Source: Fodinibius salicampi (GTDB lineage Bacteria; Bacteroidota; Rhodothermia; Balneolales; Balneolaceae). From it: a stretch of DNA of 64,000 nt. A model generated the notes under the pieces. That model saw only the letters and a program-made list of their open reading frames with translations, was not told the DNA's origin and ran no database searches. Position numbers and translations under genes: made by a program. The stretch's first letter is position 1. Every line of letters begins with the position of its first letter. Where the stretch lies: the NCBI RefSeq assembly GCF_039545095.1, contig NZ_BAABRS010000001.1:310001-374000 (forward strand). The letters are read 5' to 3'. Below are positions 1 through 9,355 of the stretch, in pieces.

Positions 1-723
1 AAGTTTATCTAAAAAATTATGATCTCCCTCAAATTCGATATTGATCGTATTTTTGCCGAAGGACTGTTTGATTTCTCGCAGATTTCCTTTAAGTACCGCT
101 TTTCCTTTGTTGAACAGACAGATATCGTCGCACATCTGTTCGACCTGTTCCATACGATGTGTCGAAAAAAGCACCGTCTTTCCACGCTCCCGAAGCTCTA
201 TTACAATCTCTTTAAGCATTTCGCTGTTAATGGGATCCAGTCCGCTGAACGGTTCATCAAAAATATAGATATCGGGGTCGTGAGCAATGGTAGCAATAAA
301 CTGTACTTTCTGGGACATACCTTTTGAAAGCTCTCCAACCTTCCTGTCATACCAGTCCGATGCATCAAAACGATCCAGCCAGTGTTGGGTTACTTTCTTT
401 GCCTCTGCCAGCGTTAATCCTTTTAAGCGAGCCAGATAAATGAGCTGCTCACCCACCTTCATCTTCTTATATAATCCTCGTTCTTCAGGCATGTAGCCGA
501 TCATTTTTTGGGTTTGGGGGCTCACATCTACACCATTAATAGTAATGCTCCCACTATCCGGAATGATAATATGGTTGATCATACGAATGGCGGTTGTTTT
601 GCCGGCGCCGTTTGGTCCTAATAAGCCGAATATACGTCCCTTCCTGACTTCAAAGTCTACTTTTTGTACTGCCTGTGTTTCCCCAAATGATTTGGAGATA
701 TTGTTAACCTCTATAACTGGCAT
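1..723 (-). CDS. ABC transporter ATP-binding protein (NatA-type), 3' end outside window
   Basis: Starts at the ATG complementary to 721-723 and stays open for 241 codons to the left edge, so the C-terminus is missing. The translation begins MPVIEVNNISKSFG and has a Walker A GPNGAGKTT near residue 39, the ABC signature LSKGMSQK near residue 138, Walker B DIYIFDEP and the switch histidine in FSTHRMEQ. This is the single-domain ATPase of an ABC-2 exporter (NatA/GldA-like), which hydrolyses ATP at the inner face of the membrane to drive a permease that should lie just beyond the window. The substrate cannot be read from the sequence. It is divergent from glgA. The family call is firm; the assignment to sodium export or gliding is not. 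Confidence 0.9.
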   Translation of the reverse strand, partial: MPVIEVNNISKSFGETQAVQKVDFEVRKGRIFGLLGPNGAGKTTAIRMINHIIIPDSGSITINGVDVSPQTQKMIGYMPEERGLYKKMKVGEQLIYLARLKGLTLAEAKKVTQHWLDRFDASDWYDRKVGELSKGMSQKVQFIATIAHDPDIYIFDEPFSGLDPINSEMLKEIVIELRERGKTVLFSTHRMEQVEQMCDDICLFNKGKAVLKGNLREIKQSFGKNTINIEFEGDHNFLDKL

Positions 724-881
724 ATTGTTTGTTAGTTTTTGGAAAATTTAGTGCGAATATCTTCATAAAGAAAGATATTGATTGGAGCGTAAACTTTTGA
801 TTACTTGCAGTTAACTTGTATTTCGTAAATTTTGGCGTCAGCGTAATAGCATACGGCCAATGTAAAAAGGAGTTTCATTGT

Positions 882-2318
882 ATGAAAATAATTCATGTTA
901 GTGCAGAATGCTATCCTGTTGCTAAAGTAGGAGGACTTGCTGATGTAGTAGGTTCCTTACCCAAGTATTTAAGGGCTGATGAAGTGGATGCTTCTGTTAT
1001 TATGCCCAAGTATGGGAATGAGTGGATGGCAAATCATAACTTTAAAAATGAATTAAAAGCTCAGGCGCCCTTTGGAGACCTGCCGTTTGATTTCTCTATT
1101 CAGCGAGAGAAAAAAGATACACTGGGTTTTCCACTTTATGTTACTGATATACCTCACCGATTTGATCGGGCGGGAATTTATGTTGATCAAGAGAGTGGAG
1201 TCCCATACAGTGATGAATTCGAGCGTTTCCTTAGCTTTCAAGTTGGGGTGCTCGACTGGATTAACCAGATGGATAAAAAGCCGGATGTCATTCATTGCCA
1301 TGACCATCATTCTGCGCTCATTCCCTTTATGGTTTCCCAGTGCTATCGATATGGAGATTTAAAGCATATCCCTACGGTCTTAACGGTCCATAATGGGGAG
1401 TACCAAGGCGTTTTTAGTCATGAGAAACAGCATCTCATTCCCGATTTTGATCCGAAAAACGGTGGATTATTAGACTGGGATGGCAAGCTTAATTGTTTGG
1501 CAGCGGGACTGAAAACCTGCTGGCGGATAACGACCGTTTCACCTTCCTATATGAAAGAATTGAGTTATAATAGTCATGGTTTGGAGGAGTTGTTTCGTAG
1601 TGAACAGCAAAAATCACGGGGTATTATCAATGGGATAGATACAGAAGTGTGGAATCCCGACACCGATCCGATGATTGCCCATCATTACAATAAAAAGAAA
1701 ACTGCAAAGGGAAAGCGGAAAAATAAAAAAGAACTCTGCGAATATTTCGGTTTGGATCCACAATATCCCACTTTCTCTTTCATTGGCCGATTGGTTCGTG
1801 AAAAAGGGGCTGATCTGTTGCCGGATTTGTTCAGGACATTTCTGGAATCTACGCAAAGCGTCAATTTTGTTGTGTTGGGAACCGGCGATCGGGCATTGCA
1901 TTATCAGTTTGAGGCTATGAGTGATCGGTTTGTAGGTTACTTTGATGCCACTTTAGATTATAATGAATCTCTTGCACATCAAATCTATGCCGGTAGTGAC
2001 TTTATGGTAATGCCCTCGCGGGTTGAGCCTTGTGGACTGAACCAAATGTATGCTATGCGCTACGGTACGGTCCCCATAGTTAGGAATATAGGAGGATTAA
2101 AGGATTCAGTTGTTGATATTGGAAAATCGGATGGATATGGAATAACGTTTCATGATTTTTCAATCGAAGCAGCAGCTGAGGCTATCCAGAGGGGGATAAA
2201 TTTATATCAACAGGGAAATAAAATGGCCGGCACCCGTAAAAAAATTATGAATCTCGATTTTTCTTGGAATGCTTCAGCTAAAGAATATATTAAATTGTAT
2301 CATGAACTAATAAGGTAA
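882..2318 (+). CDS. glgA: glycogen synthase (ADP-glucose type)
   Basis: A GT5-family glycosyltransferase of 478 residues that transfers glucose from ADP-glucose to the growing alpha-1,4-glucan in the cytoplasm. The N-terminus MKIIHVSAECYPVAKVGGLADV carries the family K-x-G-G nucleotide-sugar motif at residues 15-18. The C-terminal Rossmann half has SRVEPCGLNQ with the catalytic-site glutamate, and INGIDTEVWNP sits between the halves. An upstream in-frame codon at 816 is open, but the ATG at 882 has a good Shine-Dalgarno (AAGGAG about 9 nt upstream) and matches the family N-terminus. glgC follows after 15 nt, so the two form a glycogen operon closed by the terminator after glgC. No branching enzyme gene is nearby. 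Confidence 0.96.
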   Translation: MKIIHVSAECYPVAKVGGLADVVGSLPKYLRADEVDASVIMPKYGNEWMANHNFKNELKAQAPFGDLPFDFSIQREKKDTLGFPLYVTDIPHRFDRAGIYVDQESGVPYSDEFERFLSFQVGVLDWINQMDKKPDVIHCHDHHSALIPFMVSQCYRYGDLKHIPTVLTVHNGEYQGVFSHEKQHLIPDFDPKNGGLLDWDGKLNCLAAGLKTCWRITTVSPSYMKELSYNSHGLEELFRSEQQKSRGIINGIDTEVWNPDTDPMIAHHYNKKKTAKGKRKNKKELCEYFGLDPQYPTFSFIGRLVREKGADLLPDLFRTFLESTQSVNFVVLGTGDRALHYQFEAMSDRFVGYFDATLDYNESLAHQIYAGSDFMVMPSRVEPCGLNQMYAMRYGTVPIVRNIGGLKDSVVDIGKSDGYGITFHDFSIEAAAEAIQRGINLYQQGNKMAGTRKKIMNLDFSWNASAKEYIKLYHELIR

Positions 2319-2333
2319 CCAAACTTTCTGCTT

Positions 2334-3605
2334 ATGAAAGGATCAACTATTGCGCTTATATTGGGAGGCGGTCAGGGAACACGTCTTTTTCCGCTTACAA
2401 AATTACGTTCAAAACCTGCAGTTCCTATTGCGGGAAAATACCGTTTGGTAGATATCCCTATCTCTAATTGCCTAAATTCCGATATCCGCCGGATTTATGT
2501 ACTTACCCAGTTTAATTCGCATTCGCTAAATAGACATATTAAAAATACCTACAACTTTGATGTCTTCAGCAGTGGTTTTGTAGATATTTTAGCAGCCGAA
2601 CAAACTCCTGAAAGCAAGAATTGGTATCAGGGCACGGCAGATGCCGTTCGACAGTCTATGCATCACATGCGAAATAAGGATCATAAACATGTGGCTATCT
2701 TATCGGGCGACCAGCTTTACCAGATGGACTATCAGGACATGATTGCCGAACATGAGGAGAAGGATGCTGACCTTACGGTTGCGACTATTCCGGTAAATGC
2801 TGAGGATGCGACCGGATTCGGAATTATGAAAACGGATGAAGAAGGGGCAATAGAGCGGTTTATTGAAAAGCCTGATAAAGAACAATTAAGTGAGTGGCAG
2901 TCAGAAGTTCCGGAAAAATTTAGCAATGAAGGCCGGAATTACCTGGCTTCTATGGGAATTTATATTTTCAAAGAAGAGATTCTTACAGAGCTTTTGGATA
3001 AATATGAAGATTCAACAGATTTTGGGAAAGAGATTATTCCAAAAGCAATAGAAACCGATTACCGGGTGCAAAGTTTTGAATTTGATGGCTATTGGACAGA
3101 TATAGGAACCATCAAATCGTTCTTTGAAGCGAATCTGGCTCTGACCGATGATCTTCCTCAATTTAACCTCTATGATAATGAGGACTTTATATATACCCGG
3201 GCGCGATTGTTACCGGCTTCTAAGCTTTCCGGAACAACTTTCGATCATTCGGTATTGGCAGAGGGATGTCTTATTGAAGCCAGCCGCATTGAGCGGTCAG
3301 TTATCGGAATACGCTCCCGAATTGGGAAAGGAACCACGATAGAGCGGTCTATCATTATGGGTAATGACTATTTCCAATCGCGGGAAGAGTTGGATGAGAG
3401 TGATGAAGATAATCCTCCTCTGGAAATTGGCCAGCGCTGCTTTATCAGTAATGCGATTATTGATAAAAATTGTAGTATCGGAGATGATGTGCGTATCGCC
3501 GGAGGCGATCATCTTGAGGATGGCGACTACGGGGAATACCATGTTGTTGACGGTATTGTGATTGTGCCCAAGCGCTCTGTAATACCCGATGGAACAAAGA
3601 TTTAA
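2334..3605 (+). CDS. glgC: glucose-1-phosphate adenylyltransferase (ADP-glucose pyrophosphorylase)
   Basis: 423 residues. It makes ADP-glucose from glucose-1-phosphate and ATP, the committed step of glycogen synthesis, and so supplies GlgA encoded 15 nt upstream. The N-terminal nucleotidyltransferase domain starts with LILGGGQGTRLFPLT (residues 8-22) and continues with KPAVPIAGKYRLVDIPISNC. IEKP and DGYWTDIGTI are the sugar-phosphate site segments, and the C-terminal part (about 300-423) is a left-handed beta-helix with hexapeptide-like repeats. Length and order fit the bacterial homotetrameric allosteric enzyme. The gene ends just before a strong hairpin terminator. Confidence 0.97.
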   Translation: MKGSTIALILGGGQGTRLFPLTKLRSKPAVPIAGKYRLVDIPISNCLNSDIRRIYVLTQFNSHSLNRHIKNTYNFDVFSSGFVDILAAEQTPESKNWYQGTADAVRQSMHHMRNKDHKHVAILSGDQLYQMDYQDMIAEHEEKDADLTVATIPVNAEDATGFGIMKTDEEGAIERFIEKPDKEQLSEWQSEVPEKFSNEGRNYLASMGIYIFKEEILTELLDKYEDSTDFGKEIIPKAIETDYRVQSFEFDGYWTDIGTIKSFFEANLALTDDLPQFNLYDNEDFIYTRARLLPASKLSGTTFDHSVLAEGCLIEASRIERSVIGIRSRIGKGTTIERSIIMGNDYFQSREELDESDEDNPPLEIGQRCFISNAIIDKNCSIGDDVRIAGGDHLEDGDYGEYHVVDGIVIVPKRSVIPDGTKI

Positions 3606-3626
3606 TAGATAATCAGGAGTTTATTT

Positions 3627-3667
3627 AGCCTTACTAAACTTTTCAAAGGTTTAGTAAGGCTTTTTTT
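3627..3667 (+). terminator. intrinsic terminator of glgA-glgC
   Basis: A 13-bp perfect stem: AGCCTTACTAAAC (3627-3639) pairs with GTTTAGTAAGGCT (3649-3661) around a 9-nt loop and runs into seven T residues. It sits 20 nt after the glgC stop and overlaps by two bases the stop of the converging exonuclease gene. Confidence 0.93.
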
Positions 3668-4373
3668 ATCCGGCCTGAATTTCCTTGAGCTTCCCCATGG
3701 CCCTCTTATTCAGATTATCAAACAGCTCTTTGTTAATATCTCCGACGGTATATTTGAGATGCAGCCAAACAACGTAGGTAGCCATAACATCTTCGTAGCA
3801 GTAGTGCTCAATTTCAGGAAGTTCTCCACGCCGGTACATTTCCAGAACCTCATTTCCTTCCCCCGTTTGCTTGAATGGAATATCAATTAGATGGCCCAAA
3901 TGTTTGAGCTTCGGCCAGGAGCTGGCGCCATAGTTACTGAATTCGTCCAGTAGATCCACATTGTCATTGCTGTAGCGGTATTTAATATCGTAATGATTTA
4001 ATCGCATGGGCATCTGGAGACTATGCTTCATTGCCCGATAAGTCAGCAGCGGGAGGTCAAATCCCCGTCCGTTATGGTGAATTAGTCCGAAGTCTTTATA
4101 GGTGCTCAGGGCATCAAAAAGTTGTTCAAGTCCCTGGCGCTCATCGGTGCCATGCCAGGAAACCTTTTGTTTGGGCATGCCATTATTTTCTATCCACAGC
4201 CCTACCCAGGAAACCATGCGGTGGAACATTGGTGGAAGAAAACCGGAGGAGTTTCGAGCCAGCTCTTCGCTTGCCTGAAGAAGTAACTCATCCTCATCTT
4301 CTTCAGGTTCATCAATAACATGGCGCACAAATTCAAAGTCGGGAATTGTTTCTACGTCAAAGATAAAAAACAT
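3666..4373 (-). CDS. predicted 3'-5' exonuclease related to the PolB proofreading domain
   Basis: 235 residues, DnaQ-like exonuclease superfamily (the PolB exonuclease-like family known from Pfam as DNA_pol_B_exo2). The acidic metal-binding motifs are visible: ExoI FDVETIPD (D6, E8), ExoII HHNGRGFDLP near residues 101-110, and ExoIII YCYEDVMATYVVW near residue 195. The protein is a lone exonuclease domain with no polymerase part, presumably acting on DNA or RNA 3' ends in the cytoplasm; its substrate is unknown. The gene lies 5 nt downstream of ansA on the same strand and is probably co-transcribed with it. Confident for fold, not for biological role. Confidence 0.88.
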   Translation of the reverse strand: MFFIFDVETIPDFEFVRHVIDEPEEDEDELLLQASEELARNSSGFLPPMFHRMVSWVGLWIENNGMPKQKVSWHGTDERQGLEQLFDALSTYKDFGLIHHNGRGFDLPLLTYRAMKHSLQMPMRLNHYDIKYRYSNDNVDLLDEFSNYGASSWPKLKHLGHLIDIPFKQTGEGNEVLEMYRRGELPEIEHYCYEDVMATYVVWLHLKYTVGDINKELFDNLNKRAMGKLKEIQAG

Positions 4374-4378
4374 GATAG

Positions 4379-5374
4379 TTACGTTAATTCACCTGCTAAG
4401 TTTTTCTGAAACTGTTGTGTTACCGTCTCTGCATCGGGATGCTTACCCAGAAGATACATTAATTTTGTGAGTGTTGCCTCTGTAGTCATATCCTCCGCAC
4501 TGAGGGCCCCCAGTTCAAGCGCGTGGCGACCGCTTTTGTAATTTGATAAATCCACGGCATCGTAGGCGGCCTGGGACGTAATAATTAACATGGTATCATT
4601 TGATAAACATCGCTCAAAGAAGGGGAGAAGGTTTTGATCTCCTCTGATGGGAAAGTTACCACTGCCAAAAGCCTCTATGACCAGGGCTCTTATATTGTCG
4701 AGGGGAAGCTCTTGTAAAAAAGCGGGGTCAAGATTGGGATATAGCTTTAAAAGGAATAGCTGATCTGAAAATTGAGTTGATAAGCTGAGTTCCCCGGAAG
4801 GGGCTCTGACGTGCGGTTTCATCTCAATGTGTAATCCGATTTCAGCCAGAGGCGGATAGTTGGGAGAGCTGAACGCATCAAAGTCTCCAATACTTATCTT
4901 TGTAGCCCTGTTACCCCGATAAACATAGTCGTTGAAGCAGATAGCAACTTCCGGCAGATTCATCGTTGCCATTTCAATTGAGTTAATAAGATTCCGGCGT
5001 GCATCGCTTCTGATGCTGCTCATCGGTACCTGGCTGCCGGTTAAGATAATGGGCTTTTGAATATTTTGCAGAGCAAAAGAAAGGGCAGAGGCCGTGTAGG
5101 CCATCGTATCGGTACCGTGTAGAATGACGAACCCATTGTACTGCTCATAATGTTGCTGGATGTAGGAGGCAAGCTCTGTCCAGTGCCGGCGATTAATATC
5201 TGAACTATCCTCAAGAAAAAGCCTTTCTGTTTCAATATTCGCAATTTCAGAAAGCTCGGGAATAGTTTGATTAATCAGATCAGACCATTTGGTGGGATTT
5301 ATTGTTGGACCGCTATCTTTTTGGCCCTCCATGGCAATGGTTCCCCCGGTTTGAATGAGCAGAATCTTTTTCAT
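4379..5374 (-). CDS. ansA: L-asparaginase, cytoplasmic type I-like
   Basis: 331 residues. It hydrolyses asparagine to aspartate and ammonia. The two threonine signatures are present: QTGGTIAM (T12) and LHGTDTMAYTASAL with the T-D pair, followed by ILTGSQVPM and a central VVIEAFGSGN-like segment (VIEAFGSGNFP). There is no signal peptide, which supports a cytoplasmic type I enzyme rather than the periplasmic high-affinity type II. The start ATG is at 5374 after an AT-rich leader. The downstream exonuclease gene is separated by only 5 nt. Some family members act as glutaminases or in tRNA-dependent amidation; the length favours asparaginase. Confidence 0.93.
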   Translation of the reverse strand: MKKILLIQTGGTIAMEGQKDSGPTINPTKWSDLINQTIPELSEIANIETERLFLEDSSDINRRHWTELASYIQQHYEQYNGFVILHGTDTMAYTASALSFALQNIQKPIILTGSQVPMSSIRSDARRNLINSIEMATMNLPEVAICFNDYVYRGNRATKISIGDFDAFSSPNYPPLAEIGLHIEMKPHVRAPSGELSLSTQFSDQLFLLKLYPNLDPAFLQELPLDNIRALVIEAFGSGNFPIRGDQNLLPFFERCLSNDTMLIITSQAAYDAVDLSNYKSGRHALELGALSAEDMTTEATLTKLMYLLGKHPDAETVTQQFQKNLAGELT

Positions 5375-5586
5375 AAAAAATATTTTTTTAATCTGATGCA
5401 GTTAATGTTACCAAATTTCAAACAAAGTATTGAGTTCAAACCTTTTTTTGTATTACTTACTCATATAATAATTTAATTATCGGAAACGGCGATGGATGTT
5501 AAGCCATAAATATACTAGTTCTATGATGGTTCTACATCATGAGCCAGCTTGGCAGGTATGTTTCCATTCAAAAATGGAGGTTAATT

Positions 5587-7716
5587 ATGAGAGTTTATCC
5601 ATCATCCAGAGTTAGAAATGTTGTATTGTTGGGCCATGCTGGCTCGGGAAAAACCACACTCTCCGAAACAATGCTGTATGAATCCGGGAGTAAAAGCCGC
5701 CGAGGCTCAGTAGAAGATAAGTCAACCACATCGGATTATCACGATATTGAACATGAGAAAGGGAAATCGGTTTTTGGTACGTTGCTGAACCTGGACTGGC
5801 GGGGTAATAAAATAAATCTGATCGACACACCGGGCACCTCAGACTATATCGGTGAGGTTATTGGAGCACTTCGTGTAGCAGATACTGCTATTTTTTCGCT
5901 CAATGCAGAATATGGGATTGAGACAGGAACCGAATTACACTGGAAATATACAGAGCGTTATAACATTCCCTCATTGCTGATTGTCAACAAGCCGGATAGC
6001 AATCATGCAGATTTTCAGAGAACAGTAGATATGGCTAAAGAGCGGTTTGGACGTGGGGTGGTGGTTGTGCAATATCCCTATAGTGAGGGCGAAGACTTCC
6101 ATGCCATTATTGATGTGCTTAAGATGACGATGTATGAATTTCCCGAGGATGGCGGCAAGCCGGATAAGCTTCCAATTCCTGATTCCCACCAGGCCCAGGC
6201 CGAATTACTGCACAATGAATTGGTGGAATCGGTGGCAGAAAATGACGAAACACTGCTGGATGTTTATTTTGAACAGGGCAAGCTTACAGAGAGCCAGATG
6301 CGTGAAGGATTACAGCAAACATTGCTCAACAGGGATATCTTTCCACTATTTTGTTGCAGTGCCAAGCGGAATATGGGAACGGGACGTGTAATGGGTTTCC
6401 TGGGAAATGTAGCACCAAATCCAATAGAAGCCAATCCGCCCAAAACGCTGGATGGAGAAGAGATAAAACTTGATCCTGAAGGTGATCCGTTGATGTTTAT
6501 CTTCAAAAATAGTTCGGAGTCGCATATGGGAGATATGCTATATTTTAAGGTGTATGGAGGTTCTGCGGAATCGGGATTGGATTTGATCAATCATACTACA
6601 GAAAGCACCGTTCGCTTGCCGAGTTTATATCTGATGAATGGGGAGGAGCGCCAGGAAGTAAACAGGGTGAATACGGGGGATATAGGAGCTGCGGTCAAAC
6701 TAAAGAATACCAATGTCAATGACCTTTTACATACTAAAGGCGACTCAGTAGATATTGATCCCATACATTTCCCGGAACCGATTATTCGTACGGCCATTAA
6801 GCTAAAACGAGAGGGAGAGGAGGATAAGCTTGGGACGGCGTTGCACCAGCTTCAGCGAGAAGATCCTTCATTACAGGTAGAGCACAGCCAAGAATTGAGA
6901 CAGGTTATTATTCATGGGCAGGGAGAAGAACACTTAGCTGTAATTAAATATGCTCTTGAAAATCGATTTAATATTGACTTGGAATTTGTAAAGCCACGAA
7001 TTCCTTATCGGGAGACAATTACGAAAGAGGTTCGTACAAATTATAAGCACAAAAAACAGTCCGGCGGGGCAGGACAGTTTGCACAAATTTCGCTGCTGAT
7101 GGAGCCTCTGCGTAATCATATGCCCGAACACAGTGATCTTAAAATTCGTGATGTCCAAGAAATTGATCTTGATTGGGGAGGAAAGCTGGTTTTTAGAAAT
7201 TGCATTGTAGGGGGCATAATTGATAATCGGTTCATGCCCGCTATCTTGAAAGGAATCATGGAAAAAATGGAAAATGGACCGTTGAGCAATTGCCGTGTAC
7301 GGGATATCCGTATCTCGGTTTATGATGGAGCAATGCATTCGGTAGATTCTAATGACGCTGCTTTTCGTTCGGCGGCCCTTATGGCTTTTCGGGAAGGCTT
7401 CAGGCGAGCTGCTCCTAAATTATTAGAACCGATCTATACCATTGAAGTGACTATACCCGCTGATTATATGGGGGATGTAATGAGTGATATCAGCACCCGG
7501 CGGGGACAGATTACGGGGATGGATGCGGAAGGTTCTATTCAGAAAATAGAAGCACAGGTGCCTCTGGAAGAACTGGATCATTATGCCACACGCTTAAAAT
7601 CCATTACCCGGGGGAGTGCCGGCTTCAAAAGGACGTTTTCACATTATGCTGAGGTTCCCCGTGATGTCCAGAAGAAAATTGTAGAACAAACAAAAAAACA
7701 GCAGGAAGCATACTAA
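5587..7716 (+). CDS. elongation factor G-like GTPase (EF-G2 type)
   Basis: 709 residues from the ATG at 5587, which has GGAGG about 7 nt upstream; an earlier in-frame ATG at 5539 lacks a comparable site. Domain order is that of EF-G: GTPase domain (G1 GHAGSGKTT at 16-24, G3 DTPG near 81, G4 NKPD near 134), domain II, domain III, a domain IV stretch (HKKQSGGAGQFAQI) and a C-terminal EF-G_C domain. Switch I reads EKGKSV where canonical EF-G has RGITI, so the Mg-coordinating threonine is replaced by serine. That, and overall divergence, place it with the EF-G2 paralogues rather than FusA. A normal fusA should exist elsewhere. Its role in translocation or ribosome recycling is not known. Single gene between divergent and convergent neighbours. 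Confidence 0.88.
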   Translation: MRVYPSSRVRNVVLLGHAGSGKTTLSETMLYESGSKSRRGSVEDKSTTSDYHDIEHEKGKSVFGTLLNLDWRGNKINLIDTPGTSDYIGEVIGALRVADTAIFSLNAEYGIETGTELHWKYTERYNIPSLLIVNKPDSNHADFQRTVDMAKERFGRGVVVVQYPYSEGEDFHAIIDVLKMTMYEFPEDGGKPDKLPIPDSHQAQAELLHNELVESVAENDETLLDVYFEQGKLTESQMREGLQQTLLNRDIFPLFCCSAKRNMGTGRVMGFLGNVAPNPIEANPPKTLDGEEIKLDPEGDPLMFIFKNSSESHMGDMLYFKVYGGSAESGLDLINHTTESTVRLPSLYLMNGEERQEVNRVNTGDIGAAVKLKNTNVNDLLHTKGDSVDIDPIHFPEPIIRTAIKLKREGEEDKLGTALHQLQREDPSLQVEHSQELRQVIIHGQGEEHLAVIKYALENRFNIDLEFVKPRIPYRETITKEVRTNYKHKKQSGGAGQFAQISLLMEPLRNHMPEHSDLKIRDVQEIDLDWGGKLVFRNCIVGGIIDNRFMPAILKGIMEKMENGPLSNCRVRDIRISVYDGAMHSVDSNDAAFRSAALMAFREGFRRAAPKLLEPIYTIEVTIPADYMGDVMSDISTRRGQITGMDAEGSIQKIEAQVPLEELDHYATRLKSITRGSAGFKRTFSHYAEVPRDVQKKIVEQTKKQQEAY

Positions 7717-7770
7717 CCAACTCCTGTTGCTCTAAATTTAGGATATAACAAGTAGCAATGACTGCTAAAG

Positions 7771-9354
7771 CTAATCTGTTGTCGTTGCAGTGGAGTCTTC
7801 GTCAGGGGCTTCAGGTTCTACTTCAATATTCTCATCAGTATCAATATTATTTTCATTATTCTTCGGAAGTCTCGGACTTTCGGGGTGGGTTTTCCTGAGA
7901 TGTTCAATGTATCGCTCAGGAAGCTCGAAGAACAGTTCTTCCGGGATAGTTGGAAAACGGCTTTCCATCGGCTCGGCGGGTTTTTGGGGACGAAGATCAG
8001 GGTTCCAGACAAATCCTTCGAGTTTACGTTGGGCTGTTTCTTCACTTTCGGGAAAGAAGGATCCTTTGTTAGAACCGTTTGCAATCATGCGTACAAGTTC
8101 ACCGTCTTCAAATAGTATGCGAATAGTAGGAGCGGATAACTCAATAGCTCCATCAGATTCATTCTGTTGATTCTTTGTAAACCGAAGGAGCTTGGCATTG
8201 TTAAAAACAAAAATCTCGCTGAGGTTACCTTCGGTAAAGCCAGCGGTGAGGGTATCGCCGGTTATTTGGTTGAGCCGATCAATAGTAGTGTCTTTTTGTA
8301 CGGAAAAGGGCTGAGGATATGACTGGAGGCTGTCAATATCACCATCTTTGAGAATCGCTTTAATATAAGGGCCGGTAAGCTGAACATTATCATGCCAGGC
8401 TTTGGCATTGGACCACAACTCAAAGGTTTGAGTACTGTCGGAGTATTGGGTGGTATCAGAAAGGGAGGCAAAACTCGGTGACCAGACCCGCACATTTTCA
8501 TAGGCATGGGTAACAATAGTGGTATCTGTTGGATAACGATGTTCCCGGGAAATAATAGTTTGAGCCCTAATATGAGTGGTATCGGCAGACTGAGTGGTGT
8601 CGCTGGTATCGGCCTCAAAATTTATAAGCCAGGCGTCATCCCCCTCCAGCAGCCGACGTCCAGTAGAGTCTGCCTCAAGATATGCTCCCTGAAGCATTGT
8701 ATTGTTTTCCTGGTCATCTCCAAATATTTGGCCGTGAATCTCATAATAATCCTTGCTTCTATTGCTGAAGAGAGAATCTCCTTCCAGGTATTGGAGTGAA
8801 TCGGTTAGTTGAACCTGACCGTGAAACCGAACGCTGTCGGCCGAACGATAATAATAGCCCGAATCGGCTCGGAGAACTCCACGCTGATCTTCAAGGCGAA
8901 TTTGATCAATAAAATGGGCTACTTTTGTAGAAAAACGATAGTCCACACTGTTGCCAAAAATAATTGTGCTGTCAGCATCAATTATAACGCGTCCACGAAG
9001 CTCGCTAAAATCAACATCAGTGTAATAGTTCAGGGAGTCTGTCCATATAATTTCCTCACCTGTATCAATCTCAATATTTCCAAAAGCGCGAATCTCACTT
9101 TTATCGATAAATTGATAAGCGCTGTCACAATACATCTCCAGATCGCCATGCCTGAGATGGACTTCATTCAGGATGCGGCGAACTTGTTCGCCCTCATAGG
9201 TGCCGCCGACAATCCGGGATGCATTCAGGATATTGACCTGTCTTTGTTGGGCCTGGGCATCAGTAACGAGAAAGGCTGCGCCAGCTACTCCGAAAAGGAG
9301 GAATAGGCGTTTAGACAATTTCCGGGCTACATTGTAGAGAGATGGGAATATCAT
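7771..9354 (-). CDS. OstA/LptA-domain outer-membrane assembly protein
   Basis: 527 residues from the ATG at 9354, one base after the lptC stop (TGATATG). A GTG 51 nt further upstream would lie inside lptC and give an unlikely long N-region. The N-terminus is a signal peptide (KRLFLLFGVAGAAFLV, cleavage after AQA near residue 36). The mature part is made of repeating beta-rich segments such as NILNASRIVGG, GNIEIDTGEEIIWTDSLNYY and GDSLFSNRSKDYYEIHG, typical of OstA/LptA-like periplasmic folds with repeated strand-turn units (residues about 40-440). The C-terminal 90 residues are proline and acid rich. With lptC immediately upstream it probably helps carry LPS across the periplasm. The exact partner role (LptA or LptD-like) is inference. 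Confidence 0.85.
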   Translation of the reverse strand: MIFPSLYNVARKLSKRLFLLFGVAGAAFLVTDAQAQQRQVNILNASRIVGGTYEGEQVRRILNEVHLRHGDLEMYCDSAYQFIDKSEIRAFGNIEIDTGEEIIWTDSLNYYTDVDFSELRGRVIIDADSTIIFGNSVDYRFSTKVAHFIDQIRLEDQRGVLRADSGYYYRSADSVRFHGQVQLTDSLQYLEGDSLFSNRSKDYYEIHGQIFGDDQENNTMLQGAYLEADSTGRRLLEGDDAWLINFEADTSDTTQSADTTHIRAQTIISREHRYPTDTTIVTHAYENVRVWSPSFASLSDTTQYSDSTQTFELWSNAKAWHDNVQLTGPYIKAILKDGDIDSLQSYPQPFSVQKDTTIDRLNQITGDTLTAGFTEGNLSEIFVFNNAKLLRFTKNQQNESDGAIELSAPTIRILFEDGELVRMIANGSNKGSFFPESEETAQRKLEGFVWNPDLRPQKPAEPMESRFPTIPEELFFELPERYIEHLRKTHPESPRLPKNNENNIDTDENIEVEPEAPDEDSTATTTD

Positions 9355-9355
9355 A

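Noticed and set aside
8809-9306. 165-codon plus-strand frame
   Set aside because: Antisense to the OstA-domain gene; composition and lack of motifs mark it as a shadow.
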